From positions 6,526,291 through 6,590,290 of the forward strand of contig OZ020515.1 in the NCBI GenBank assembly GCA_963971425.1: a stretch of 64,000 nucleotides of DNA, written 5' to 3'. Source of the DNA: Bryoerythrophyllum caledonicum (Eukaryota; Streptophyta; Bryopsida; Pottiales; Pottiaceae). Below, in pieces: positions 10,710-23,800 of the stretch; the first letter of the stretch is position 1; each line of letters begins with the position of its first letter. Made by a program: the position numbers and the translations under genes. Below the pieces are notes generated by a model, which searched no databases, was not told the DNA's origin, and saw only the letters and a program-made list of their open reading frames with translations.

Positions 10710-10763
10710 TGAATAAAGTGTCTGTTCGTTCCATTGCTAAGACCATGCCCACCGGACAAGGAA

Positions 10764-13360
10764 TTAGCGAACTGGAACTACTTCCCCCTTTCGAGGGTAG
10801 ACACTATGTAACGAGTAGCCAGAAACCAACCAACAACGACCAACCACGACCAAACTAAACAACAAAAAGCAAAACCAAACAGGCAGCCAATCAGGGAGAG
10901 ACAGAGTGGCGAAGTTCCTAGGGGGGTCTTGCCTATCAGGGAGGACTTGGTTGTTTTCAATTTTGCGTTTATGCAGTAAAATAGACATGGCATGTTGAAT
11001 AGCGATGGTGTTGATATTTTTAAAGGTAGTTTTAATTGTATCAATGGGTATCTTGAAGGTATCTTCGAGAGTTTTCATAGATGGGATAAAGGTGGTGGCA
11101 CGAGCGCCGGATGTGATAACAATAAGGGGGTCCACATTCCAGCCGAGGGCAATGATGTCGTCTATGAGGGGTTGGTATTTATCTATTTTGTTTTGTATTG
11201 TTTCCGGGGAGAATCTATCGTTGCAATATGTAAATTCAATGAATTGAATGGTGTAGTCTTGGTTGATGTTCTCGGGTGGTGGGTCGTTGTATGGTAAACC
11301 TTTGACACAAAGAATGTCCGGTTTGAGCCTAGCGTTGCAATGACATCTTTGGGTCATACATGAGCATGGAAGTAGCCATGGGGGGACCGTGTTTTCTTGT
11401 GGATTGCTATTAAAAGTGCTGGCGTTCATAAGTATGAAACATCTCGATTTATTGTAGGAGGTGATTAGTTTTCGGACTTCCCATACCGCTTTGTTATGTC
11501 TTTTAACAATTAGAGAGTGTATGTGGTGGTTTTGGCATTTGAGTAGCACATGAAGCCATGTGTCGGGGTCCGTTGAGGGGCATATGGGGCATGTTATGGA
11601 TGGGAATCTTTCTATTCCAAAGAAGAGTTGTTTGCGAGCGTTTCCCATGTACTGACCCGTACGGAATTTGATGAGGCACGTTATTTGTGAGTCTGAGATG
11701 ATGGGTTTTTTCCAAAAGTTTGTAGAGAGTTCATTGTCTATGTCGTTATTGTTAGTCCATTTTTCTATGTTAGGAATATTTTCTAAGATTGTATCCACGT
11801 TGTTGTAGAGGTCTTGTTTTTTGAGATATTTGCCCAGAAATCTAATTGGGCCTTTGTCGAGGGTATCTTCTTTGGAAGGCCAATCTTCTTTTTGAAAGTA
11901 GTATGGGGTGGCATGAGCATGTTCGTGAGGGTCTTTGGCATTTTTGTGTGTTTTTTCTCGGCCTTCTTTTGCAAGTTTGTCTGTTTGTTCGTTGCCATCA
12001 ATGTTGGCATGGGCTCTAACTTTGTGAAGGGTTGTGATTTGTGTGCGGTTTTGTAACATTTGTACCATTGATGTTAATATGGTTTGGTCGGGGTGACTGT
12101 TGTGAAGGGTTGGGTGTGTTATTTGAGTGTTTAGTAGGTAGAGTGCATTTATACAATCGGTGAATATATGTGCAGGTTCATTTGTGTATTTTGTTGTGAT
12201 GATTTGTAGTGTTTTGTGAATGGCCATCAGTTCTGCTCTGAGGATATTTTGTAGTTCATGAAGTCTTTTGGCTAGTTTAATTTCTTTGGTAGAATTATAT
12301 ATGCCATATCCAGCTTTTTCTCTGCGCCAAGAGCCCGGGCTAATTTGTTCCGGTGGTTTAAAGGAGCCGTCGGTGTAATAATTGTTTGCGGGGTTAAATT
12401 TTGGTGTGGTATGAGTTGGGTAGTCTGGGAGGGGAGGAGGTATGACGGAGTAGTTTAATGTGTTGTTGATATAGTTTAATTTTGACCAATTTTAACTTTT
12501 GTTTACGGGGGTTTGTATGGGTGTTGGTGGGGCCGGTTTTGTGTATGGTCTTTGTATATCTAGATTGTCTGTTATGGAGGTAAGTTCCGCAAGTTGTTCT
12601 AGAGAGCCAATGGTTTGATTTTGATGATGGACGCATAGTATTTGTAATGTAGATGGTTCAGTTCGGGGTTTTTTTAGCTCGGGTGGAATATTAGGTTCTA
12701 CGTATGTTATTGTGTCTGCTTCGAATACTGCAATGATGTGGGAGTCTGGAAATGGATTTGAATGTTGGTTGTTGTTTTGGTACCAATTGTTGTTCGGTGT
12801 GACAATGATTGTTTTTGTGTTATTTGGATCGTGTTTGGCGGCAAGTCTAGCCCAATGCATGGCTTCTCCCATGTCTTTCTCGTTGTGGGGGTGAGCTATG
12901 CCATTTCCGATCCATTTGTGGTCAAAGGCCTTGCCTAGGGATCCAAATATTTTGTCTCTTTCGTATGGTGAGTAGAATTTATTTAGTTTGGTAGGACATG
13001 TGATCGGGGAGGAAAAGTATGAGTGCTCGATGTTAAAGGATGAGATTAGTGAGCCTAAGATGGGGGTGGGTATTGTGTATTGCGCATTTTTGAGGGGGTC
13101 AGTTTTTGGTATTCGATATTTATACCTTTGGTAAAGCCATATTAGTTCGGTTTCAAAGGGTTGGGTTGTTGGTTCAATGTTTGTAGGGGTTTGAAATTTT
13201 GTATGATATTGTTTCCTTAAACATTGGAGCCTGGTAATGGGTATGGTGTGTAAATGTCGGCCGTTTTCTTCGTATAGATGTGCTTGATTGTTATCTATTT
13301 GAATTGTGTTTGAGGATGTAAGGATATCATTTTCGGGGTTGCATTTTGTTGTGTAGATGT
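10764..13360 (-). pseudogene. ORF2 C-terminal part of N2: RNase H, zinc knuckle, PD-(D/E)XK-like domain
   Basis: Read right to left, this begins at the MITE junction and ends near the 3' UTR. It contains the RNase H domain (YYTDGSF, RAELMAI, HIFTDCINAL, AHANIDGNEQTD), a CCHC-like knuckle (CPICPSTDPDTWLHVLLKC), a Cys cluster CSCMTQRCHC, and a PD...E domain (RLKPDIL, then IQFIEFTYCND). An in-frame TAA at 12492-12494 replaces a Lys codon seen in N3, N4 and N5 (KSKNWS), so the protein is broken upstream of RNase H. The original stop after QDPP is lost by mutation, so the frame runs on to 10764 with a spurious tail. The last 487 codons encode the same protein as N4 (32841-34304). Confidence 0.85.
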
Positions 13361-13364
13361 TTAA

Positions 13365-14513
13365 CCCCTAAAGGACCAGAGTCTCCTTCGGGGGGATTTC
13401 AGGTTTTGGGCAGGTTCCTAAAATTCGAAAAAAAACCCTTTTTTTTTTAAACTTTTATTGTAGATCGGCCCTGATAAGAGCTTCGTGGAGGTATTTTTAA
13501 ATTTTTTTTTGGATTTACGGTGTGATAGTTAGTACCACCTATTGTCAAAAATCGGGAGGCTGGGCAGCATGGGCACCTCTGGGAACCAATGAAATGCAAG
13601 TATGAAAGAGGGGCAGTAATTAGGGGCACAAAGGGTGGAGAAAGGGTGGGGCAGCCCAAATCAAGGGGAGGAATAGTGGAAGGGAAGACCCCACAAATTC
13701 CAAGAAAAGGGATAAATAGAAAATTTAAAAAAATAGCAAAAAGTGGTGCTTGGCAGGGGCTGTGGGTACTGAAAGAGATGGCACGTGTGAGAGAAAAAAA
13801 AAAAAAAAAAAAAACGCCGCCTTGCAGTGGCGGGCCACCCCCGAGGGAGCTGCGCGGGTCCCGCACAGGGGAGTGGGTGAATGAGGTGGCCCTTCATTTC
13901 TTGAAGGGTCCCCATTTTGAAGCCCTGCCCTCACCTATAATATTTGAATAATTCAATAAACTCATTAAAATTAGAGGTTTAACCCGTTTTAGAAAAAAAA
14001 ATCTCTAAAATAAGTAAAAAATTAAATTCCACATTTGAACTGTACGGATTTCTAAATTTGTAAATTCATATTTAGCAAATAATTTCTCACTTCATTTGTA
14101 GTCATTTGCATTGTTTTATACCCCCTTTCACTAAAGTATTTATTTGAGCATGATGAACCACTCGAAATGACCTCAAATTTTGCACACACTTAGCTAACAT
14201 CATATTCTTTGTACTGGTTATGATTTCCAACACAATGTACTCTAAAAACTAGGAGATATGCTTAGTCAAAGTGAGCTGACTTTGTCGGGCAAGAGGGAAA
14301 AAAAACTACTTTGTGCACTTCAAACACTATAATCTTCACATCCGTGCGGTGGATTGCAACTAAAATTTAAGAGGATTATCATACATGAGTCTAGTTTTAG
14401 ATCTTACGGTTAAAAATTGAAAATTCTTCTAAAAATTGTGATTATTGCAGCCATGTTTGACTATGGCAGTTTTGGACTAGTTTTGGACAGAAAATGTCAA
14501 GGAACTTTAGGGG
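13365..14513. mobile_element. TTAA-flanked MITE, copy 2 (1149 bp), inserted in N2 ORF2
   Basis: It starts CCCCTAAAGGACC and ends GGAACTTTAGGGG, with TTAA at 13361-13364 and 14514-14517. The uninterrupted site is visible in N4 (GATGTTTAAGAGTGG near 50108-50122) and, reverse-complemented, in N3 and N5. This shows that TTAA was duplicated on insertion and that the element is exactly what was added. It carries about 220 bp more than copy 1, including a 20-A run near 13795-13814 followed by GC-rich text. No transposase frame is present. Confidence 0.9.
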
Positions 14514-14517
14514 TTAA

Positions 14518-15738
14518 GAGTGGCATAATTATGGGTGGTGTTACGGATCTTGAGTCTGGGAATTGTTCTTGGGGGTGATGGGCTAGGATGATATCCGCGT
14601 ATGTTTTGTTTTGAATTTTTTGGTAGTATTGTTTCAATTTTTCGGTGTTATGTGTGGAGGTATTGGTATCGTGTCGTGGAAAAAGGTCTCTTTGGGGGAG
14701 CCATTTATTATATGTATTATCATTGTGTTGCCATTGGCATAGATATTTTGTGTAGGTATTTTGTATGTTGTTTGTGTCTATGTGTTGGATATGTTTATGG
14801 TGTATGATGTTATTAATGGGATATGTGGTAGGATTTTTGGGGATGTATGTTGGGGGGTGGGGGCGAGGGTGATATGTATGTGGAGGGTTAGCGGGATTGA
14901 TTGGTGTGGGGATATTTCTTGGGTTGATGTTATTGTTGAGGGTGATGAATGAATCTTTAAGTATATGAGAGTATAGATGTATGTTACAAGGAATACGACA
15001 TATATTGGGGCATGTTTGGTGGCAAAATAGTTGTTTAGCAATATTTAAGGCACTTTTTAATAGTTTGGATGGGGTGAAGTGGTAGGTTTTGAAGTCCTCG
15101 TTGTTCATGATATGTGTGCCGTTGGGTAACGTAATTTGTGCTAATTCAAAAATATTTTTTGAGAGGAGTTTTTGTAGAAGCTTTTGGGAGAGTTGTGCAT
15201 TGAGTGTGTTGTGGTTTAGTGTTTCTTGTCGCCATAGTGTTTCAAGTGTTGTAGGATTAATGAGGAAGTTTGGGAGTGTGTTTTTAAGGTGGACTTTGGC
15301 TATATGTTTTAATAAGAAGAATGTTTGTGTTATTGGTGATCTTATACAATCGTTTTTTCTAATTCTGGGTATGTTTTCGGCGCCCCTGTATTGGGCGAGG
15401 ATGTAATGAGTTAATCCATTATAAATTTTTCCAAGTCTACCTTTATCGTTTAAGGCATTTTGTAGTTGTTCTCCTATACATCGGAGATATGCATTTTTTA
15501 GGGAGAAAGCTTCAAGACCAAATAGGTTATGTGGTAGTTGTGTTATTACGTTTGACATACATTTTGGTAGTCCACATATGGTTTTTTGTATGGCGATTAT
15601 TTTTTGATCAAGTTTTTTAATGGCTGGCATAGAGTATGGTACCCCATAAAAACTGTATGCCACACCTGGGCGTAGTACGGTATCAACCATTTTTATTTTT
15701 TGTTTCATGGTGGCCGGACATGTTGTTAGTTCTTTGCA
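14518..15738 (-). pseudogene. ORF2 middle part of N2, between the MITE and N3
   Basis: This encodes the region between reverse transcriptase and RNase H (TTCPATMKQKIKMVDTVLRP to SRSVTPPIIMPLL). The frame runs into the MITE, which supplies a false ending (TPKVP). It joins seamlessly to 13360 when the MITE is removed and to 25656 when N3 is removed. No internal stop is seen. It is closer to N5 than to N3 in sequence, for example the SALNIAKQLFCHQTCPN stretch. Confidence 0.85.
15727..15738 (+). repeat. Target site duplication of N3, left copy (TAGTTCTTTGCA)
   Basis: It is identical to 25645-25656. The empty site is present in N4 (GTTAGTTCTTTGCATTGTTTG near 51320), where the text runs straight through. 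Confidence 0.9.
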
Positions 15739-17559
15739 GTCTAGATTGTCAAGTTTTGAGGAGAGATGTCTGAGAGTAGCTGAGAGCTCCGTATTTTCTG
15801 GTTAGGTGCAACAAAGAAGTTAGTCTCTGGGAAGAGGTGTGAGTGCAACGAAGGTGGCTGGATCTGTTGCATACCCCGCTCATAGCTAAGATCAGAGGCA
15901 ATAGTGGGCTTTGAGAGTGGCGTTGTGTTGGGCAGGGGTAGTAAAGGTCAGATCTAACCCTGGCATTCGAAATTTGAGCGATCTGAAGGTAGATTGGAGT
16001 GAGGGATGACCTGAAAGCACTGGGACCCTGTGTTGGCACTCGATCTAACTTCTTAGAACTCAAACACGATATACAGGTGTAGATCTAACTTGTGTTGGTT
16101 GTGACGCCCTAAGCCCACTTAGACTTCTTGATTGTTGCCCCGACCCAGAAACCACCACACATACGATCTGAAGTCCACACACAGATTCGGGATAGTAGCG
16201 GCTCACACTGAAGGAGCCAACCAGCAGCGAGAACGAGATCTCAAGTCCACACAAGTGCAAGAGAGTGCAACCAAGTTACAGAACAGACGAGAGGAAACCG
16301 ACGATCAAGGAAGTTCACATGACCTGAAGTGCATCCAAGTTCTGCAGCAAACATCAGCCACAAAGAAGCACACCAACAGCACGAAACCAAGCAGACAGCA
16401 CTCCATCCCTGGAGTGCCCAGGTTCGATCTGACCTTACTTCATTTCAATTTATTTTTTGTTTGTTTATTAGTGTTTGATTTGTTTGCACATTACAGTATA
16501 CGAGTGATACAAAGAGATCTACAGAGCACTCACACACTAGTAGCTACCTCCGACATCTTACATATCACCACACTCACATACACTAGATGTAGATCACCAC
16601 AAGCTCACTGTAACAACACGCACATAAAGCTCCACACTAGATCTCTGATAGAAAACCCTATTAAGCTCGTATGTGTAGATCGCACGCGGAAGCGCTGGAA
16701 ATTTTTCCCAGATCTAGATCTACCTGCACATCAGCAACAAAGACACACAACATCAACACTGAAGAAAACGACACGTCGACAGCAGTGCACAAGAACACGA
16801 CGCAACGGCCAACAAATCCGTAACTCTATCCACATCACAACAAGACCTCACAGCAAGATCGCAACATACAATAACACCTCAACAGGGAGCAACCTACAGC
16901 AACTTCACACCAAGATTCGATCAAACGTAACGGAGGACCAAGATCCAGCCCGCGGCAACATAACAGGGAGCACACTCTACCCCTCCTCTCACAGTTCTTC
17001 CCCTTCTTGCATTCCTCACTCACCGCTCTCACCTTGCTTAAACCCTCCACCTCTCCTCCATGTTCCCTCCTTCATTCTCACCACAGATTCCAAGCTCCCC
17101 CACCCAAGCCCCCGGCGCATTACTACAGACAGTCACCTGAATCGAATCCAAAGACCACGACCCAACCCTCCACAAACCCTCGCACTCACACAACTTCTCC
17201 CTGCGAACCTCTCCCTGCAAACCTCTCCCCATAGCGACCCCTGGAACTCCCCTTGCGACCTACAAAACCTTGGTAGCGACCTTGTGAATCTTCATAGCGA
17301 CCCCTGGAAATCCCCCTGCGACCTATCAATTGGTAGCAACAACCCCTGGAAATCCCCCTGCGACCTACCAATTGGTAATAGCGACCTCCCTAATCCCCCC
17401 TGCGACCTACCTAATTCCCCTAGCGACCTACCTAATTCCCCTTGCGACCTACCTAATCCCCCTTGCGACCTACCTAATCGCCCTTGCGACCTACCTAACC
17501 CCACTACCAGTACATATACTGGTACGTATTCTGGTGCGTATTCTGGTACGTATTCTGGT
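15739..17559 (+). other. 5' leader of N3
   Basis: It carries GAGCTCCGTA at 15784-15793 and CGCACGCGGAAGCGC at 16681-16695. It shares long matches with the N5 leader, for instance AAGCCCACTTAGACTTCTTG and GGAGTGCCCAGGTT. The frame of ORF2 happens to stay open back to about 16132, but with no ATG before 17560. That upstream reading is therefore probably leader and not protein, although non-AUG initiation cannot be excluded. Confidence 0.7.
17236..17507 (+). repeat. Expanded 21-bp GCGACCTACCTAATCCCC repeats in the N3 leader
   Basis: About a dozen units each contain GCGACCT. Early units are longer and include CCCCTGGAAATCCCC. Late units are regular (TGCGACCTACCTAATTCCCC). The array ends at the deletion junction with the Thr/Tyr array. 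It is the N3 form of the GCGACC leader motif. Confidence 0.75.
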
Positions 17560-17850
17560 ATGTATAATCATACGAATACCGATATGAATACTGATACATA
17601 TATTGATACGTATATTGGAGTACATATTGGTACGTATATTGGTACGTATATTGGTACATATACTGATTCATATACTGATATGAATACTGATATGAATACC
17701 AATACAAATACTTGTACGAATACTAACACGAATACTTACACAAATATTGATACGAATACCAAGACGAATACTTACACGAATACTCATACAAATACCAAGA
17801 CGAATATTAAGGCACATACTAATACGAACATACGAATGAATACAAATATA
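17508..17850 (+). repeat. 12-bp array TATACTGGTACG (N3)
   Basis: In-frame units encode YTGT, YSGT, YIGT and NTNT. This is the only such array in N3, and it appears to correspond to the second array of N2, N4 and N5, next to the 2A motifs. Confidence 0.7.
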
Positions 17851-20800
17851 AAACCAAATACAACTACATATACACACACAAAGACAACCACACACCATCA
17901 AAGAAACACATACATATACACACACACACACAAAGACGAATACATACAATCAAAAAAGCACCAAAAAAAATACCAAAGCCACATACAAAAACACAAAATT
18001 CCAAAACAAAACAATAAACCCACCTACTACAAACTACTAATATTAATTGGAGGGGACATAAACACAAGGCCAAACACAACCAAAAAAAAATATAAACAAA
18101 CACACACACACCTATACACCATTAATAAAACAAAAACAAGTACGCAAACAAACACATGGACACAAAAAAAATTAAAGATAAATACAATTACATTCAAAAA
18201 AAATATTGAATTTATAAACATCCACCTCTCTCCAAACAAACAAGACCTCCATAACATAACAAAGCCCCAAAGAATTACAAAAAAAGAAAAAACATTAAAA
18301 AACAACACTAAACACACATATCACAAACTCCTACTACTTCTAGGAGGGGACATAGAAACTAACCCAGGACCCATGCCTAATATACTAAAAAGACACCCTA
18401 CTTCACATAAGAAAAATGCAAAAATTTACTTCATACCTAATACCATAAAACTACAACCGGAATATAGACACATTGCAAAATCTTTTGCACCTTTCTTAAA
18501 AAACACACATACATTACACCACACACATAACAACACATATCCAAACATTGCCCGATACGTTCAACAAAAAAATGCGCATCCACCACCTCACATACTATAT
18601 GCTCTAGTAGTCACTACCCATCCACACATAGATGAATGTAACCATCTCTTAAACCCACAAAACCTGAACACAATTACATGGGTCAATACACTTCTACAAA
18701 ACTTACTAAACTTACAAAATCCACCGGAACGACACATCTACACTTCACACCCGTATACAAAGTTCCTTGAAGACAACCAAAATATTATAAACCATGAGAA
18801 CTCAATACATAAGGAACTATATGACTTTTTACACAGCGAAACAATATCTCCCTCAAATGAAACAATAAAAATAAAATTCCCCTACCTACCTAACAATCTC
18901 ATCAATGAATCACTAAAATGTTTGGACCCTATACCAGAATACACCCACCCACCCCCACCACTTCCCTACATCTCTCCGCAAAACCAAAATATTATATCAA
19001 ATCAAGAAAATACATACATAATCACATGGAATGCCTCCTCTCTAAACACTGCCCTTCCTAGCCTACAAACTTTGGTCACGCACACAAATACACCACCAGC
19101 CCTCATAGTTATACAAGAAACAAAATTATCTGCCACAAAATCCACAAAATATATACAAAATATATTTCAAGACTATAAACTCATCTATAACAATATACAT
19201 GCACTTACAAGATGCATTCAACAACGAAGACCATACACACCAGGCCGAGGAGGTCTCCTTACACTAATACACAAAAAATATGCCTTCCCGGGCAACATCA
19301 ACAAAATCCCTACCCCAATGCACATATCACCTTACATTCAAATAATCAAAATTACTAATCACCCTCTACAACCATGGTTAATCTTTCACATGTATATGCC
19401 ATCTCATCCCGAAGACACTAGATTTATCATAGACATACAAAACACTATTACTTCCCAAATTCATAATAACCCTAATCACACATACCTATTGTGTGGGGAC
19501 TTCAACAGAGACATAGCATTAATTGGTCGCCAAAATGGAAATCATAACACCCCCCCTCAAACCATTGATTACCAATGGCGCCGCTTCACAGAAAACTTAA
19601 ACTTCGTCTACATCGATACCGATACACAATTCTCTAGACAAGGTGGCTATAATTACAGCGACTGGAGTCTAATAGATGGATTCTACATAAATACAAACAA
19701 CAATACACAATACACCTCTACAACAAACAAGGATGTTATTCTCAACTCGGACCACTCACCTATACAATTACACATTCCAAATAACACATTAATTAATAGA
19801 ACTCCTACAATCCTAAAAAATGATACTATACGCATACTCAACCCCATTCCAAAAGACAATATAGAAAAATTCAACACCAAATTCTTTGAAAAAAACTCCA
19901 TACAAATAGACTCCCTCATAAACACTCTCGAAAATAACAATCAATTATCACAAATACAATGGCAAGAAGCATGCCACACCCTAGACAAACTTATCAATGC
20001 AATCTCTGACACACTAGAACAAACTTGTAAAGCCCAACCAATACCTCAAATGACAAACAGAACTTCTCAACAAGGAGGTTACTTACCCCGTAAACTTTCT
20101 AAAACTTGGAAACAACACCTAACCACATACCATACTATACGGAAAACCATTAGAATTGTAAAAAATAACCCTCAATGGCGTAATCACCCCATATGCAACG
20201 AACTACTAACTATACAATACACCCAAATCCCTACCCCGCCACCTTCGGACCTACCTCACGATACATGGATAAAAAATATAGCACTAATTGCAAAAAATGC
20301 CAACATACAAGCCCGCAAAATTACCTCAAAATATACCAAAGATAACATTAAAAAAGCCATTTCAAAATATAGACAACTATACGAAATTAGCCCCAAAAAA
20401 ATTAACAGGAAAGTTTTTAAAAACCTTGAATATCCACCAATGGATTGTATCACAGACCAATACAACAATATTCTAACTAGCCCAGAAGACATTGCAAATG
20501 AAATATTCAACCAACAAACCAAAAGTAATAGACCAACAGTACCAACATGTAATTATCAACCACAACATCCATCTGAATGTACATGTGCAGTACGCCAGTA
20601 CCCATGGCACGACCTCGATGGATTTACCCTTGACAAACGAGGCGAACCAGAAATCTCACTACATAAATACTTTAATATAGCCACATATGACACATGTCTT
20701 CACAATCTTGGTAACAACAAAGCCCCAGGCCCAGACCGCATCCCAAACTCAATACTAAAAAACATGCCCCCAAGATTCCATAAACTATTATTACTATTCT

Positions 20801-23800
20801 TTTCTCATTGTTACAAACAAAAACAAATACCTATGTCATGGAAATCAAGTACAACAATTCTACTATACAAAAAAGGCGATCCATCTATACTACCCAACCA
20901 TAGGCCAATTGCACTAGCTAACACAATATACAAACTCTTCACTAGTACACTCACCTCTATACTATCCTCATACGGTGAAAAATTCAAAATCTTACATGAT
21001 AGTCAAGAAGGATTTAGAGCAGAAAGAAGTACCGCTAGACAAATACAAACTATAATAGCCGCACTAGAAGACGCAAGATTTACAAACCAAGATATATACA
21101 TACTATACGTCGACTTCAAAAACGCCTTTGGCTCAATGGACCATGCCCGACTATTAGCAATAATGATGGACCTTGGTTACCCAAAAGATGCAACTACACT
21201 TATTGGTAACATCTATTCTCAATCATCTACTTGTTATACTGGTGAACATTTTGGGAAAACAAAACCTATACCCATTCAAAGAGGAACTATACAAGGGGAT
21301 ACCCTTAGCCCATACCTATTCATTATATTCTTAGAACCACTACTCAGATGGCTAGAACGAGGCAACAATGGATACACTTTTGGCACATCACAAGTCACAA
21401 TAAATTCTGCCGCATACGCAGATGACCTCGCCGCCATAACTAACAAAATCAAATCTATCCAAATACAACTCAACAAAATTGATAGATATTGTAAATGGAC
21501 CGGAATGGACGTAGGTGTCCCAAAATGTGCCGCTACCGGATGCCCAAACAAATCCAAAATAAACCCTACCACTTTTAAAGCCCTTATGCAAGCTTCCAGC
21601 ATCAATTACCGCAATCAACCAATCCCCATATTACACCAAAATGAACCATACATATACTTAGGTACAAATCTTGTTCCATCACTAAAATGGAAAATCCAAA
21701 TCCACACCACAACGACGAAACTCATCAAACAATGCAATGAACTAACAACATGCCCGGCCACCATGAAACAAAAAATAAAAATGATTGATACCGTACTACG
21801 TCCAGGTGTGGCATACAGTTTCTACGGTGTACCATACTCTATGCCTGCTATCAAAAAACTTGATAAAAAAATAATAGCCATACAAAAAACCATATGTGGA
21901 CTACCAAAATGCATGTCAAATGCAATAACCCAACTCCCGCATAACCTATTCGGGCTTGAAGCTTTCTCCCTCAAAAACGCATACCTCCGTTGTATAGGTG
22001 AACAACTACAAAATGCCTTAAATGATAAAGGTAGACTTGGAAAAATATATAATGGACTAACTCATTATGTCCTTGCCCAATACGGTGGCGCAGAAAACAT
22101 ACCTAGAATTAAAACAAGTGACTGCATAAGATCACCGATAACACGAACATTCTTCTTATTAAAACATATAGCTAAAGCCCACCTTAAAAGTACGCTCCCA
22201 AACTTCCTCATTAATCCTACAACACTAGAAATACTATGGCGCCAAGAAACACTAAATCATAACACACTCAATGCCCAACTCTCCCAAAAGCTTCTACAAA
22301 AACTCATCTCAAAAAATATTTTTGAACTAAACCAAATTACTATACCAAACGGCACACACATCATGAACAATGAGGATTTCAAAACCTACCACTTCACCCC
22401 ATCCAAACTAATAAAAAGTGCCCTAAATGTTGCTAAACAACTATTTTGCCACCCAACATGCCCCACTACATGTCATACTCCTTGCAACATACACCCATAC
22501 TCTCATATACTTAAAGATCCATTCACCACCCTCAACAATAACATCATCCCAAGAAATATTCCCACACCAACCAACCCCCCTAACCCTCCACATACATACC
22601 ACCCCCGCCCCCCAACATACATCCCCAAAAACCCTACCACATATCCCATTAATAATATCATAAACCATAAACATATCCAACACACAGACACAAATAACAT
22701 AAAAAATACATACACAAAATATTTATGTCAATGGCAACACAATGATAACACATACAATAAATGGCTTCCCCAAAGAGACCTATTTCCACGACATGACACC
22801 AACACCTCCACACATAACACAGAAAAATTAAAACAATACTACCAAAAAATTCAAAACAAAACATACTCGGATATCATCCTAGCACACCACCCCCAAGAAC
22901 AATTCTCAGACTCAAGATCCGTAACACCACCCATAATTATCCCTCTCTTAAACATCCACACAACAGAATGCAACCCCGAAAATGATATCCTTACATCCTC
23001 AAACACAATCCAAATAAATAACAATCAAGCACATCTATACGAAGAAAATGGCCGACATTTACATACCATCCCCATTACTAGACTCCAATGGCTATGGAAT
23101 CAATACAATATAAATTTACAAACTCCTACAAACATCGAACCAACGACCCAATCCTTTGAAACCGAAATAATCTGGCTATACCAAAGGTATAAATACCGAA
23201 TACCAAAAACTGACCCCCTAAAAAATGCACAATACACAATACCCACTCCCATCTTAGACTCATTAATCACATCCTTTAACATCGAACAAGCATACTTTTC
23301 TTCCCCGGTCACATGTTCTACCAAACTAAAAAAATTCTACTCATCTTATGAAAGGGATAAAATATTCGGATCCCTAGGAAAGGCCTTTGACTATAAATGG
23401 ATTGGTAAAGGTATAGCTCACCCCCACAACGAGAAAGATATGGAACAAGCAATACATTGGGCTCGACTTGCCGCCAAACACGATCCAAATAACACAAATA
23501 CGATCATCATCACACCGAACAACAATTGGTACCAAAACAATAACCAACATTTAAATCCATTTTTAGATTCCCATATCATTGCAGTATTTGAGGCAGACAC
23601 AATACCATACGAAGAACCTACTATCCCACCCGAACTAAAAAAACCCCGAATCGAGCCATCAACATTACAAATACTATGCGTCCATCATCAAAATCAAACC
23701 CTAGGTTCCCTAGAACAACTTGCTGAACTTACCACCATAACAAACAATTTAAACATACACCGAATATACACAAAATTGGCCCCACCAACACCCATACAAA

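Larger units (their letters stand above)
10674..15738 (-). mobile_element. LINE N2, 3' segment
   Basis: The 3' end of N2 abuts N1 at 10673/10674. Going right this segment holds the (TTC)n tail and hairpin, the 3' UTR, and the C-terminal part of ORF2 up to the codons for KQCKEL. There N3 is inserted, and the reading continues at 25645. A MITE (13365-14513) is inserted within it. The two sides of N3 share TAGTTCTTTGCA, proving they were once contiguous. Confidence 0.9.

Noticed and set aside
10207-10752. Long Ile/Val/Cys-rich frames opposite the Thr/Tyr arrays, resembling membrane proteins
   Set aside because: They are antisense shadows of the dodecamer arrays; they recur wherever an array occurs and have no independent conservation.
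13790-13820. Run of about 20 A as a retroposon tail
   Set aside because: It lies inside MITE copy 2 with no flanking duplication of its own.
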